A DNA stretch of 64,000 nt from Cryptobacteroides sp934698975 (GTDB lineage: Bacteria > Bacteroidota > Bacteroidia > Bacteroidales > UBA932): assembly GCA_934698975.1 (NCBI GenBank), contig CAKUVR010000003.1, positions 62,001 to 126,000 of the forward strand, in the 5' to 3' direction. Shown here one piece after another: positions 43,690 to 53,994 of the stretch (its first letter is position 1; every line of letters begins with the position of its first letter). Made by a program: the position numbers and the translations under genes. Below the pieces are notes generated by a model, which did no database searches, had not been told where the DNA came from, and was given only the letters and a program-made list of their open reading frames with translations.

Positions 43690-44637
43690 TTACCATTCCA
43701 CTACGGCCGCTCCCGAAAGCAAACCGGCGCCAAAGGCACTAAAGACCAGAATATCTCCCTTTTTGAACATCCCCTTCCTGTTGCACTCGTCCAGAAGTAT
43801 AGGACAGGAGGCCGATGAAGAATTGCCGTGATCCGTGATGTTTACCGGGAACTTCTCTGCTGGCTGTCCCATGAAGCTGATGATGGAGTCGATTATTCTC
43901 TGATTTGCCTGATGTATCATGAAGTAGGCGACATCGCTCTTGTCTATTCCCACCTCGTCCAGAAGGCTTTGCACGCCTTCCGTGCATGCTTTCACGGCAA
44001 ACTTGAATACCTCGCGCCCTTTCATCTGCATCGGGACACTTTCCTCTTTCTTGGTTATGTACGGGGTGTCCACAAGCGTCCTTGTCTGCCAGATCTCTTC
44101 TTTCGACGGCTCGGCGTGCAGTTTTGTACCTTTGATGTTGTCGCCTTCGGTCAGCACGATCGCTCCGGCTCCGTCCCCGAAGAGCACGCACGTTCCGCGG
44201 TCTTTCCAACTGGCCATCCTGGTCGGCTCCTCGACGCACGCCACGATCGCGTTCCTGATCTTGCCGGCCTTATAGTATGTCTCCGCCATGTCCAAGGCAT
44301 AGACAAATCCCGGACAGGCGCAGTTGATGTCGAACATTGGGCATTTGAGACCGAGTTTCTCCCCGATGATGCAGCTCATGCCTGGGGTTATATATTCAGA
44401 AACGACATTGGAGACAATGAAGAGATCTATGTCTTCGACCTTCAGTCCGGACATCTCAAGAGCCTTCCGCACGGCTTCGGTTCCGAGATCCTCCAGATTC
44501 TCGTCTGTGATCACATGCCTTGTCTTGATTCCTGTGCGTGGGTAGATCCACTCATCGCTGGTGTCCAGAAATCCCGCGAGCATGTCGTTTGTCACGACCT
44601 TTTTTGGAAGCGCGCTTCCTGTACCGATGATTCTCAT
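43690..44637 (-). CDS. fabH: 3-oxoacyl-ACP synthase III (FabH)
   Basis: Primes fatty-acid synthesis from an acyl-CoA and malonyl-ACP. ATG 44637 (MRIIGTGSALPKK) gives a 315-residue protein; the longer frame to 44739 lacks sense. The Cys-His-Asn triad is C108 in DINCACPGF, His in MIHQANQRIID, and Asn in DHGNSSSAS. A minus-strand box at 44669-44676 (TATTTTTG) supplies its own promoter. Separated from fabK by 31 bases. Confidence 0.95.
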   Translation of the reverse strand: MRIIGTGSALPKKVVTNDMLAGFLDTSDEWIYPRTGIKTRHVITDENLEDLGTEAVRKALEMSGLKVEDIDLFIVSNVVSEYITPGMSCIIGEKLGLKCPMFDINCACPGFVYALDMAETYYKAGKIRNAIVACVEEPTRMASWKDRGTCVLFGDGAGAIVLTEGDNIKGTKLHAEPSKEEIWQTRTLVDTPYITKKEESVPMQMKGREVFKFAVKACTEGVQSLLDEVGIDKSDVAYFMIHQANQRIIDSIISFMGQPAEKFPVNITDHGNSSSASCPILLDECNRKGMFKKGDILVFSAFGAGLLSGAAVVEW

Positions 44638-44668
44638 AAATTCACTGAAATGTTTAAGTGTTCTTGGA

Positions 44669-44676
44669 CAAAAATA
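44669..44676 (-). promoter_or_regulatory. fabH promoter box
   Basis: TATTTTTG on the minus strand (TAnnTTTG) lies 31 bases before the fabH start. Confidence 0.5.
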
Positions 44677-44801
44677 TGAATATGCCCGAACCACCCAAAA
44701 ATTTAGTGGTGAATATGCCCTTGGAGTAGTCGGTGCCACGCTTTAAGTGGCGATTTCTGCGGATTTGTGGCGAATATCCTATGGCCGGAACAATGAAACA
44801 A

Positions 44802-44836
44802 GGCTCTTTCGGGCGATGAATATGCCTGAAAGAGCC
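44802..44836 (-). terminator. Terminator of the SusCD locus
   Basis: GGCTCTTTCGGGC and GCCTGAAAGAGCC pair across 9 bases, about 27 bases beyond the stop of the phosphodiesterase gene (minus strand). Confidence 0.75.
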
Positions 44837-44863
44837 CTCTGCGTTCTAAATTATTCTTCCCTT

Positions 44864-47041
44864 TTATTCCTCGGTTACGAATGGTTTTGAGAGAAGTTCC
44901 ATGGCCTCCACAGGTTTGTCTGTGGTGATGAGACTGACACCTTTTGAGATGAAGTTGAGCATATCGCTGACGTTGTTGACCGTCCAGACATTGACAGTCA
45001 TTCCAAGCTCGTTCGCCTCCTTGATCCAAGCGTCCGTAAGTTTGCTGTAGGAGTAGTCGATGCCTTTTATGCCGTCTGCCATGACAACCGACGGAGCCTT
45101 GTCGCCGTTGAGATACTGTACGGTCGCTTCCGGTGCGAGTTCCACGAGTCTCTTGCAGGCTTCGTAACTGAACGCTATGTATTCAACTTGATTCTGCAAA
45201 CCTTTGGCCTTTACGGCATCCACACAGGTTTTCACCGCGGCCATTGTCTTAGCGGTGGTGTTGTGATTCTTTATCTCAATGATCAGCTTCACGTCCGGGT
45301 AAAGCTTTGCCTGGTTCAGATAGTCGTCAAGCGTAGGAAGAGGTTCCCCGTTGGCGAGTTTGTAGTCCTTGATCTCATCGTAACTTCTCGAGTCGGGTCT
45401 CCAACCTTTATATTTAGCGTCCTCGGGAACCTCGTTACCTTTGAATGTAGAGTTGTGGTATATTACCGGCACTCCGTCTGTGGTGACATAGATGTCGAAT
45501 TCGGATCCATACACCCCGAGTTTCTGGGCTTCGGCCAAAGACGCCACCGAGTTTTCCGCGGCGCTGCCATGATGATAACCTCGGTGCGCCACAACCTTTG
45601 TGTTGTAAAAGTTCTTAAGATCGCTTACAACATTGAACTCAGATGAACCCAAAGGGTACTGCGTCTCTCCTCTGCCGAGTACAAGGCGGTATTTCCCGGC
45701 TCTGAAGTCATCCGGAATACGAATCTTCAGGAAGCCTTCCCCGTATGTCGTGGTACATGAATACGACAGAGCGTCACTGCTCATGGATTCCAGCTTGATG
45801 CGGTCTCCGCTCTTGAAGCCCTTGGCGTACACGTGGAACCAGCATCCAGGCTTGACATTGGCGTTAGGAAGCAATGTCAGGCCGCTTATCGAGATGACTT
45901 CCGGTTTCATGTCGTTTTTGACCACCTTGTAAAGTTCGGCCACATCCTTGGCGCTGAGGACATTGCCGTAAATTCTCGCCACAACCACATCTCCGTTGAA
46001 TCCGCTGTGCGCTCCGGACGCTCCGTTAGGGTCGCCGCCTACACAGAACCAAGTGCTGCCTTCGGTAGGAAAGTTAAGGTTTCCTGCCGCTTCGGTCTCA
46101 CCTTTCAGCTCTCCGTTGACATAGATGTAGGATTTTCCGGCCTGCTTGCTCCAGACTCCGATGACGTGATAGTAACGGCCGACTTCCGGAGTTATGTTAG
46201 AGTGAGTCCATTTCCAGCTTGATTTTCCGTTCGAGCTGACGTTTGGCAGGAAGGTGATGTCCTTGCCTCTGCTTTTGTCTGTGATCAGGAAGCCGGTCCC
46301 ACCGCTCTGCATCGAACTGAATGGCTTGATCTCCAACCCGTTGGCCGGAGCGTCCATTCTGAACACAATCTCCATGGAGTGCCCGTCTGCAAGCGCGTTC
46401 CTGAATTTCTGATCCTTGGTGTAGTCGATCTTGTAGTATCCGGCGCTCATTGCGTCGCCGAGCGTGTGGCTGAAATGCGCGGCGTATCTGGAATATGCTT
46501 CGTTGAAATAATTCACGGCCGATGATCCCGGGACCGTCGTCACCGGCATCTTGGAATCGGAATTGTCTATCGCTGTCCCGTCATTCTTGAATATCAGATC
46601 CAGCAGGTCGGCCTCAGGCACGTTTGGAGGTGTCGGAGGGACGATGATCTCTCCATCGTTGGATCCTTTCTTCTGGTTGATGGTAATGGACACGGATTTC
46701 GACTTGCATGTGAACACAAGGTCTCCCGACCTCGCCTCAAGGGTCTCGTTCTTTGCGATGTTGACCTTTACCTGCCTCACGCCTTTCTCCCCGGAAAGCG
46801 GACTGGCCGTGATCCAGTCCGCTCCCTTGACCTCAAGACTCCATGGGGCGTTGGACATCACGCGCAGTGAATATTCATTCTTCCCTTTCGCCTCGAAATC
46901 AACCGATCTTGGAGTCTCGCCGGATTCATCGTAGACAGAGAACTGCACCTCTTCTTCGTTTTTGTCAGACTCGGTGCAAGCTGTCGCCAGACCAATGGCG
47001 GCAAAGACACAGACGCAGAATTTTCCGATAAAATCTTTCAT
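44864..47041 (-). CDS. Surface lipoprotein: BACON-like, lectin-like and glycerophosphodiester phosphodiesterase domains
   Basis: A 725-residue lipoprotein (lipobox LATAC, Cys 22). Visible domains in order: a BACON-like beta domain (about 35-125, NAPWSLEVKGADWITASPLS); a concanavalin A-like laminin-G-type domain (about 145-380, FNGDVVVARIYGNVLSAKDV); an Ig-like strand region; and a C-terminal glycerophosphodiester phosphodiesterase domain (about 465-715, VVAHRGYHHGSAAENSVASL, EFDIYVTTDGVPVIYHN). It would release a glycerol-phosphate or alcohol from glycerophosphodiesters outside the cell. It is last in the SusC/SusD operon and gives the likely substrate class. Confidence 0.87.
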   Translation of the reverse strand: MKDFIGKFCVCVFAAIGLATACTESDKNEEEVQFSVYDESGETPRSVDFEAKGKNEYSLRVMSNAPWSLEVKGADWITASPLSGEKGVRQVKVNIAKNETLEARSGDLVFTCKSKSVSITINQKKGSNDGEIIVPPTPPNVPEADLLDLIFKNDGTAIDNSDSKMPVTTVPGSSAVNYFNEAYSRYAAHFSHTLGDAMSAGYYKIDYTKDQKFRNALADGHSMEIVFRMDAPANGLEIKPFSSMQSGGTGFLITDKSRGKDITFLPNVSSNGKSSWKWTHSNITPEVGRYYHVIGVWSKQAGKSYIYVNGELKGETEAAGNLNFPTEGSTWFCVGGDPNGASGAHSGFNGDVVVARIYGNVLSAKDVAELYKVVKNDMKPEVISISGLTLLPNANVKPGCWFHVYAKGFKSGDRIKLESMSSDALSYSCTTTYGEGFLKIRIPDDFRAGKYRLVLGRGETQYPLGSSEFNVVSDLKNFYNTKVVAHRGYHHGSAAENSVASLAEAQKLGVYGSEFDIYVTTDGVPVIYHNSTFKGNEVPEDAKYKGWRPDSRSYDEIKDYKLANGEPLPTLDDYLNQAKLYPDVKLIIEIKNHNTTAKTMAAVKTCVDAVKAKGLQNQVEYIAFSYEACKRLVELAPEATVQYLNGDKAPSVVMADGIKGIDYSYSKLTDAWIKEANELGMTVNVWTVNNVSDMLNFISKGVSLITTDKPVEAMELLSKPFVTEE

Positions 47042-47202
47042 TGGAATATGTTTGAGTATAAGTGACCGTGTTTGAAAAGCGTCGGAAATAAGTTGATAAT
47101 CAATAATTACAAAGTTGTCTTTCCGTTCTGTTTATGGCCATGATTATTAATGAAGAGCAGGAAAGGCAACCGCCCTCCTGCTCTCCCTCGAAATCGAATC
47201 TG

Positions 47203-49107
47203 CTAATATCCAGGGTTCTGGACGAGATTGCCGTTGATGGTGAGCTGTTCCTGCGGAATGGCCAGCCAGTAGTTCTTCGGAGCGGTGAACGTTCTGGAAT
47301 CAGTCTCGTAGGCCTCGGTAATCTTGTAGTAATCCTCGGCCGTCTTGCCTGCGATGTTCCATGAACGTGGCCTGTTCTGGAGAATGTTCTGAACGACTTT
47401 GTATCTCCTCAGGTCGTAGAACCACCTGCCTTCGAAGGCGAACTCGCTGAGACGTTCCCTGATAACCGCATCAAGCAGTGTCTTGCCGGTAGGAAGGCCG
47501 CCGACCAGCGCCCAGGAATCCTCGAAGTCCGGAAGTCCGGCACGGTTCCTGACCTTGTTGATGTAGGTCAGTGCCTCTCCGTCAATCTTGCCGTAATACT
47601 GTACATAGGCCTCCACGAAATCCAGATAAGGCTCCGCGAAACGGATGTACGGGAATGCGAATTTGTGGTAAGTGAATGACTTTGAGGTGTTGTCAAAGTT
47701 GTTGGACTTATGGATCCACTTCTTGACATAGTAACCTGTGCAGCCTTGATATTCATTGCCAGTGTTCCCGTCGTTCTGCTGCTCTTCACCACAACGGCAC
47801 TTGAGCATGAAGGTCTCGCCGTTGAGATCGTATGATCCACGGTCATAACCGACGGAGGCGTAGAATCTTGGCTCTCTGTTTATGTGGAGGATGGATGTCT
47901 TCTCTCCTGGGTAGCCCGGAGCGTCAACCAACTGGGTCGGATTCTGAATGGCATTCTTTGTCTCAGGATCGACCTCCATAGGAAGCCCGTTTTTTGAGAG
48001 GAAACACTCCACGGCCTCGAACGTTGGCACGAAATATCCGCGCCATCCCTCGCGGCTGTAGGATGAGTATCCTGTGCGAGGAGCCATATTCTTGATGTTG
48101 TAGGAGATGTTTCCCTGTGCCGCATAGCAGAAGAGGTGCTCGTACTCATTGTAGAAAGCGTTGGCGTCACCGCCGAGGAACGCCGCCCTGTAGTTCTCGT
48201 AGCCTTTTTCGAAGGTGTCTGTCTCTTTGCTTGGGGCGTAGAGCTGGAATCCGTCCGCCTCACCCTGCAGGATAGCGTCCTTGGCTGCGTCCATAGCCTT
48301 CCTCCAGAGTTCCTTGTCATATTCAAGAGGCATCAGTGGCGTTCCGTCGTTGTTCTTGAAGTCGGCGTACCACTCGGAGTTGCCGTTGACCATCGGGGAC
48401 GCTGCTTGAAGCCAGAGACGTGACTTGAGAGCCTTGGCGGTAGTCTTCGTCGCGCGGCCGAGGAAGTTTGATGAATATGACGCCGGGAGATACTCGGCGG
48501 CCTTGTCGTACATGTCGGAGATGAACTGCACGCACTCAAGATAAGGCTTGCGGGCGTAGTTGATGTCTTCCTGAAGGCCGATGAGATGGTCAACAATGAC
48601 GATAGGCCCGTAATATTCAAGGAGGGTCTGGTGCATATAGGCTATGTTCCAGTAGGCCTCGCCCCTCCAACGGTTCCTTTCTTCCTGGCTCGCATCCGGC
48701 ACCTTGTCGATGTTCTCAAGAAGGAGGTATGCGTTGCGGATTCCGCCCCACACGTTGTAGGACACGGCTCCTGAAGCCTTTTTGCAGGTTGTGGACCACA
48801 TCGCCACGTAGGTGTTGGACGGAGTCTCCTGATTGTTGAAAACAAGGGACTTCCATTTGAAATAGTACACTGAGCCATAGAAACTTGACACCATGTCGCC
48901 ACCTCCGCACATCTCAAGCGAGGACTGGAAGTACCATCTGTTAGGCATATAGTAGTAGAGCGAGGCGGCGAAGTTGTCGGCCTGCACGTGGGTCTTGAAA
49001 AGGTCGTCCTCTGTGGCCTTGCCGCTTGGAATTACATCAAGGAAGTCGCATGAGGTCGCCATTCCCAAGACACAGGAGAGTATGATAAAAATCTTCTTCA
49101 TATTCAT
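47203..49107 (-). CDS. SusD-like outer-membrane lipoprotein
   Basis: A 634-residue SusD/RagB-family protein with signal peptide and lipobox ATSC (Cys about 20). The N-terminal FLDVIPSGKATEDDLFKT and GGIRNAYLLLENI segments fit the TPR-like half, and the C-terminal YINKVRNRAGLPDF and RLSEFAFEGRWFYDLRRYKV are the typical SusD ending. It binds substrate at the cell surface for the TonB-dependent porin encoded 6 bases upstream. The start at 49107 or 49101 cannot be decided. Confidence 0.95.
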   Translation of the reverse strand: MNMKKIFIILSCVLGMATSCDFLDVIPSGKATEDDLFKTHVQADNFAASLYYYMPNRWYFQSSLEMCGGGDMVSSFYGSVYYFKWKSLVFNNQETPSNTYVAMWSTTCKKASGAVSYNVWGGIRNAYLLLENIDKVPDASQEERNRWRGEAYWNIAYMHQTLLEYYGPIVIVDHLIGLQEDINYARKPYLECVQFISDMYDKAAEYLPASYSSNFLGRATKTTAKALKSRLWLQAASPMVNGNSEWYADFKNNDGTPLMPLEYDKELWRKAMDAAKDAILQGEADGFQLYAPSKETDTFEKGYENYRAAFLGGDANAFYNEYEHLFCYAAQGNISYNIKNMAPRTGYSSYSREGWRGYFVPTFEAVECFLSKNGLPMEVDPETKNAIQNPTQLVDAPGYPGEKTSILHINREPRFYASVGYDRGSYDLNGETFMLKCRCGEEQQNDGNTGNEYQGCTGYYVKKWIHKSNNFDNTSKSFTYHKFAFPYIRFAEPYLDFVEAYVQYYGKIDGEALTYINKVRNRAGLPDFEDSWALVGGLPTGKTLLDAVIRERLSEFAFEGRWFYDLRRYKVVQNILQNRPRSWNIAGKTAEDYYKITEAYETDSRTFTAPKNYWLAIPQEQLTINGNLVQNPGY

Positions 49108-49113
49108 AAATGA

Positions 49114-52100
49114 TTAGAAATTGAACTGGAAACCTGCCTTCACGGTGCGCTGGAGCGGGTATGACAGACCGTTGCCGCGGCCTTTCTCCGGATCCCAGTA
49201 CTTGAACTTGGAAATGTAGAACAGGTTGTTGCCCTGGAGGTAGAAACGCACGAACTTGTAGGTGAATCCGATTTCGGCGTTCTTCAGACGGACGAATGAG
49301 GCGTCGTGCATGTACAGCGTGGATGCCTGGGTGTTGTTGTCTGATGGAACCGTCGTGAGCCTTGGGTACTTGGCGTCCTTGTTATTGTTGTCCCAAGACC
49401 AGTGGTCGTCGGCGATGTACTGGACAATGCCATAACCGAAATGCTGATTGTCGCAGAACGGATGGTTGTTGTACGTCGTGATGTCGTACCTTGAACTGCC
49501 CTGGAACATGATGGAAGCGTCCCATTTCTTGTATTTGACCGAACCTCCGAATCCGAACTGAACCTCAGGGAAGTAAGGCTTGTCGCTCCACACGAAGTCG
49601 TTGGAGTTCACGACACCATCGCCGTTCACGTCCTTGTATTTCACGTCACCGACACCGTATGCTCCGAAATCCTGTCTCGGACTGTTGTCGATTTCCTCCT
49701 GCGAGGTGAAGAGCCCTTCTGCGATGAGCACCTTGTTGGAGTTGATAGGCTTCCCGATTTTCGAGAGATGCGGATTCTTTGAGTAGTCAGGCTCGTCCAT
49801 AGCCTTCACTTCTGAGTGGGCATAAGTGAACGTTCCGCGCAGTGAGTACTGGAAGTCGCTGTTCACCACCTTGTTGTAATTGATGGAGAAATCCACTCCG
49901 GAATTGGAGGTCTCTCCGAGGTTCGCCCACGGAAGCGATCCGCCCACGCCGCCGTTCGACGCGAATGACTTGCGCTGCATGAATATGTTCGTGCGGTACT
50001 CGTGGAACCAGTCGGCTGACAGCTTCAGGTCTTTGAAGAGCTCGATGTCGATTCCGACATTGAGTTTCCTGGCGATTTCCCAAGTGGCGTCCGCATTACC
50101 ATAGTTGGAGATGAATCCGGCTCCGACCTTCGCAAAGTTGGAACCGAAGACGTAGGCCCTTTCACCCATGTCAACCTCCGTGATGTACGGGAATCGATGG
50201 TCGTCACCCAGGGAGTCGTTACCTACGAGACCGTAGGAGGCGCGGAGCTTCAGGTTCGTCACCGTGCCCTTCAGAGGCGTGAAGAACTTCTCGTTGGAGA
50301 TGTTCCATCCGATGGCCGCTGACGGGAAGAAACCGAAACGCTTGCCCGCGATGAAGTTCTCGGAACCGTTGTAGCCGAAGTTGCCCTCAAGGAAATAACG
50401 CTTGGCGTAGTTGTAGGTGACACGGCCGGCTAGACCCTGCTCCCTGAACGGAAGAAGTTTTTCCTCGGAGGATCCGGTGGCGTTGTTCACCTTCTCTTTC
50501 ATGTGGTAAACGAGGTCGGCGCTGACATCGTGCTTCCCGAACTTCCTTGCATAGTTGATCTGGCCCTGCAGAGACCACTCGTGGTAGCCACTGGCTGAGA
50601 CAGAACTCTCAAGGTAGGTTGTTCCCTCGGCTCCGATGGAATTGGCTGTCCATGAATAAGTTCCGTCCTCGTTGAGCGTGACGCTGTCCGGATCAATCTT
50701 GTAATATGCCGGAGTGTGGTAGCGGTTCGTCGCGGCGTAGGAATAGTTGTAGAAAGAGACCAAAGCCTTTGCCGAGAGTCCCTTGGTGATGAAATTCAGG
50801 TTCTGGTCAACGTTGAGGGACGCGGTCATCCATGACCGGTATTGCTCCTTGTAGCCGCGGCTGAGCAAAGCGTAAGGGTTGAGGTCGTTGGAACCGGTGT
50901 CCCAGGTGTCGTTGTTGCCGTACCTTACGAAAGTGTCTCCGTCCTGGGCCGGAAGAACGGCCGGGAAGCGCACCGGGTTCGCGCGCATCGTGTAGTAGAA
51001 GAGGTTGGAAGTGGACTCGTAAGGGCTGTCCTGATACTGAAGCTGCATATTCAGTTTCATCGAAACCTTGGTCGTCTTTGTGGCCTGTGCGGTGACGTTG
51101 CTCTGGAACATGTACTTCTTGTTGTTGAGGTTGACGTCAAGCAGGGCGTCCTTAGGCTCCTTGATGATACCGTTCTCGTTGTAGATGGAGGCGTTGAGGA
51201 AGTAGTTGACCTTCTTTCCGCCGCCTCTCAGCGAGACGTTGAACCTTTGGTTCATCGCAAAGTCCTTGAACAGCATTCCGTACCAGTCGTTGTTCGGGTA
51301 GACGTAAGGATCAAGATGGTTCCTGGTGCCTTCAATCTTTTCGCTGGAGTAGAACGGCATGTAGGCGGCTCCTGACTGGCGGGCCACATTGTAGAGGGCC
51401 TCGTTGTAGAGTTCCATATACTGCACACCGTCAGCGACATCCTGAACCATTGTCGGCATGGAAACCGTGTTGTCGAATGAAGCGCTGATGGCGATCTTCT
51501 CGGAATTTCTTCCCTCCTTGGTGGTCACGATGAGCACACCGTTGGCTCCTCTGGAACCGTAAAGGGCGGTGGCGGTCGCATCCTTAAGGACGGACATCGA
51601 CTCGATGGCCTCGGTCGGGATGTTGTTGAGCATCGATGATGTGATCTCAACACCGTCCAGAACGATCAGCGCGCTTGAGTTGGCTCCGAAAGTGGATATT
51701 CCTCGAATATAGAAGGCCGCGCCGTCGGCTCCCGGTTCACCGGAAGTCTGGCGGGCGATGAGTCCCGGAATATTACCGGCGAACGAAGTCGTGAGGTTCG
51801 AGGATGAGGTCGCAAGGTCCGCTGGTTTCACCGCCTGGACTGCTCCCACGAGGGATTCTTTCTTCTGCGTACCGAATCCGACTACTACCGACTCTTCGAG
51901 GGCGTTCGCCTGTACGATCATGGTCACGAGAGTGAACAGGTAGGTGTCGGCCACCTTGATTTCCTTCGTGTCGTATCCCATCATCTCGAACACGACCGTC
52001 TGGGTGGTAGGGGAGACAGAGAACTTGTACTCTCCGTGCGCGTCCGTTGTGGCGACCTCCTTGGGGTTCTCCTTGGAATGGATCACGACACCGGCCAGAG

Positions 52101-52242
52101 GTGTGTCGCCGTCGGAACCGATTACGATACCGTTGAGTATCTTGTCTGCCTGGCCTGCCTTCGCGTTTTGCGCCAGGGCAGGAATGACTCCGAGGCAAAG
52201 CGTGACGGCAAGCATGAATATCCTTTTGATTATCTTATTCAT
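49114..52242 (-). CDS. SusC-like TonB-dependent outer-membrane transporter
   Basis: A 1042-residue SusC/RagA-type TonB-dependent receptor. Signal peptide (about 1-25), a carboxypeptidase-regulatory-like domain (about 35-110), a plug domain with ADLATSSSNLTTSFAGNIPG and VLKDATATALYGSRGANGVL, and the beta-barrel to the C-terminus (FQFNF, ending in Phe). It imports a ligand captured by the SusD partner, using TonB energy. No sugar-degrading enzyme is in the operon. Confidence 0.96.
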   Translation of the reverse strand: MNKIIKRIFMLAVTLCLGVIPALAQNAKAGQADKILNGIVIGSDGDTPLAGVVIHSKENPKEVATTDAHGEYKFSVSPTTQTVVFEMMGYDTKEIKVADTYLFTLVTMIVQANALEESVVVGFGTQKKESLVGAVQAVKPADLATSSSNLTTSFAGNIPGLIARQTSGEPGADGAAFYIRGISTFGANSSALIVLDGVEITSSMLNNIPTEAIESMSVLKDATATALYGSRGANGVLIVTTKEGRNSEKIAISASFDNTVSMPTMVQDVADGVQYMELYNEALYNVARQSGAAYMPFYSSEKIEGTRNHLDPYVYPNNDWYGMLFKDFAMNQRFNVSLRGGGKKVNYFLNASIYNENGIIKEPKDALLDVNLNNKKYMFQSNVTAQATKTTKVSMKLNMQLQYQDSPYESTSNLFYYTMRANPVRFPAVLPAQDGDTFVRYGNNDTWDTGSNDLNPYALLSRGYKEQYRSWMTASLNVDQNLNFITKGLSAKALVSFYNYSYAATNRYHTPAYYKIDPDSVTLNEDGTYSWTANSIGAEGTTYLESSVSASGYHEWSLQGQINYARKFGKHDVSADLVYHMKEKVNNATGSSEEKLLPFREQGLAGRVTYNYAKRYFLEGNFGYNGSENFIAGKRFGFFPSAAIGWNISNEKFFTPLKGTVTNLKLRASYGLVGNDSLGDDHRFPYITEVDMGERAYVFGSNFAKVGAGFISNYGNADATWEIARKLNVGIDIELFKDLKLSADWFHEYRTNIFMQRKSFASNGGVGGSLPWANLGETSNSGVDFSINYNKVVNSDFQYSLRGTFTYAHSEVKAMDEPDYSKNPHLSKIGKPINSNKVLIAEGLFTSQEEIDNSPRQDFGAYGVGDVKYKDVNGDGVVNSNDFVWSDKPYFPEVQFGFGGSVKYKKWDASIMFQGSSRYDITTYNNHPFCDNQHFGYGIVQYIADDHWSWDNNNKDAKYPRLTTVPSDNNTQASTLYMHDASFVRLKNAEIGFTYKFVRFYLQGNNLFYISKFKYWDPEKGRGNGLSYPLQRTVKAGFQFNF

Positions 52243-52263
52243 AAACTGAGCTTTTTTCTGATG

Positions 52264-53916
52264 TTACTTCACGATCTGGATCTTGCCTTTAAGAGCGGTC
52301 TTTGCCTTGATCTGCTCGGCTGTGAGCGGATTGTCATAGAGGCGGGCGACCACGACGGTGCCGTTCCAGGAACCGTTGAACTTGTCATCGCCGTTGTAGT
52401 TTCCGGCGACACCCATATAGTGCGGACCGTTTTTGTGCTTGAGGGCTGTGACTCCGACAGTTGCCTTGATCTCGCCGTCCACGTAGCACTTGATTGTCTC
52501 CTTGTCCCAGACCCCGAACACATGATAGAGTTGTCCCGGCACTGCCCGTACATGGCTGACGGCGAAGTTCCAGTTGCCGTTGCCGTGCTGGATGAACTCG
52601 ATGGAGCCATCCCTTTGGGCTTTCGATTTATCCCCTGCGTTGGTCGCTTCTTTAGCGTTACCGAGCATCAAAGCGAATCCTCCGCCGGAAGTGGCACCGA
52701 AAGCTTTTGTCTCGGCGTTGGTGTGCTCGGTTGGTATGGAGAACACTGACTCGATTGTGTAACCATCGCCGATCCTGGCGTCGAATGCAGTATATTCACA
52801 CTCCCAGAAAGCGTTTTTGGCCTTGTCCAAGTTCTTGTTGATGGCGCGTGAGACTGTCGGCCCCCATGCGCCATAGTCTTCATAGTAGTTCATTGTGGCT
52901 CCGGTTGTCCAAGAGTTCACTTTGTTCTTCAGAGGGGAGATGTCCTCGGCGGTGCCGTCCTCGTGGAACTTGAAGTCCATCAGGTCGGCGGCCGCGTACT
53001 GGGTCAGGGTGATCACGCCCTTGACATCCTTGTCCTCTTCGGTATCGGCGCAGATCGCTGAAATATGCGCGGTCCTGTCTTCGCTGTATGGGTTCGCCTC
53101 GACGGTGAAATGAATCTTTTCTCCGGATCTAGACACTTTCACCCAAGGCTGGTCGGACTCAGGCGTCCAGTTTGTGACGTTGAGCAGTTTCAAGGAGAGG
53201 TCTCCCTCAGCCTCATATCCGTTAGAGAGGATTTCCTTCGCGTCTATCGAGATGCCGAGGTTCTTTTGTGAGAGGTCAAGGACTGCGGTCACGCCCGGGT
53301 CTTCGATGCAGGTGAAAGTGAGTTCGGCCCTGTTCTTGGCGACGGTTTCCGAGATTGGACTCGCATTGATCACGACTTTGTTGTCACTTTGGGAAACGAT
53401 TGAGAGCCAAGTGGATCCGGCAGCGTCTATCTCGCACTTGAACGTGCCGTTGGTGCTGATGTTGACGGTGGCCTCACCTCCGTTCTTTGGAAGCACGTTG
53501 GAAAGAATCGTCGGCTCCAGGAAGAACCTTTGGAGCTGGGTCACCTGAAGCAAGGCCTTCTGCTCGATGTTGTCGCAGACGAAAGCGACTTTCGTGGTCC
53601 TCGGAGAAGTCGCATCGTAAATTGTTGTGGTGAAGTTCACCGTAGCGTCGTCTGTGCCTGATGACGGAGATACTGTAAGCCAGTCGCAATCCTTGGGAAT
53701 CCGGATATACCAATTCCCGTCCGCGGTGAAGGATAGTTGCTTTGTCTCCTGCCGATTACTGAATGTGATGGCGCACAACCCCATCTCGTCGGCGTTCTCG
53801 AGATTGATTTTCGCAGGAACGCGCACTGTCTCTTCCGTGCCGCAGGAGCACAAAGACAAAGCGCCTCCGATCAGGAAAACGGCCAGCGTTGTCAGCCTTG
53901 AAATCTTGATTTTCAT
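52264..53916 (-). CDS. BACON and lectin-like surface lipoprotein
   Basis: A 550-residue lipoprotein, first gene of the locus. Lipobox around LSLCSC (Cys 24 or 26). Two or three BACON-type repeats (about 40-320, DCDWLTVSPSSGTDDATVNF and GSTWLSIVSQSDNKVVINAS) precede a laminin-G-like beta domain (about 320-545, YHVFGVWDKETIKCYVDGEI). The latter resembles that of the phosphodiesterase at 44.9 kb. It is probably an adhesion or ligand-binding partner of the SusCD pair, exposed at the surface. It has no visible enzyme motif. Confidence 0.83.
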   Translation of the reverse strand: MKIKISRLTTLAVFLIGGALSLCSCGTEETVRVPAKINLENADEMGLCAITFSNRQETKQLSFTADGNWYIRIPKDCDWLTVSPSSGTDDATVNFTTTIYDATSPRTTKVAFVCDNIEQKALLQVTQLQRFFLEPTILSNVLPKNGGEATVNISTNGTFKCEIDAAGSTWLSIVSQSDNKVVINASPISETVAKNRAELTFTCIEDPGVTAVLDLSQKNLGISIDAKEILSNGYEAEGDLSLKLLNVTNWTPESDQPWVKVSRSGEKIHFTVEANPYSEDRTAHISAICADTEEDKDVKGVITLTQYAAADLMDFKFHEDGTAEDISPLKNKVNSWTTGATMNYYEDYGAWGPTVSRAINKNLDKAKNAFWECEYTAFDARIGDGYTIESVFSIPTEHTNAETKAFGATSGGGFALMLGNAKEATNAGDKSKAQRDGSIEFIQHGNGNWNFAVSHVRAVPGQLYHVFGVWDKETIKCYVDGEIKATVGVTALKHKNGPHYMGVAGNYNGDDKFNGSWNGTVVVARLYDNPLTAEQIKAKTALKGKIQIVK

Positions 53917-53994
53917 TAATTGAGAGGTTTAATAAAACAATTGGTTATATATATTTTATAGGGTCGTTTGATGTGCATTATACATCATCAAAAA

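Noticed and set aside
44638..44739. 34-residue N-terminal extension of fabH
   Set aside because: Not conserved in character, and it crosses the promoter box at 44669-44676; the normal FabH start MRIIGTGSALP is at 44637.
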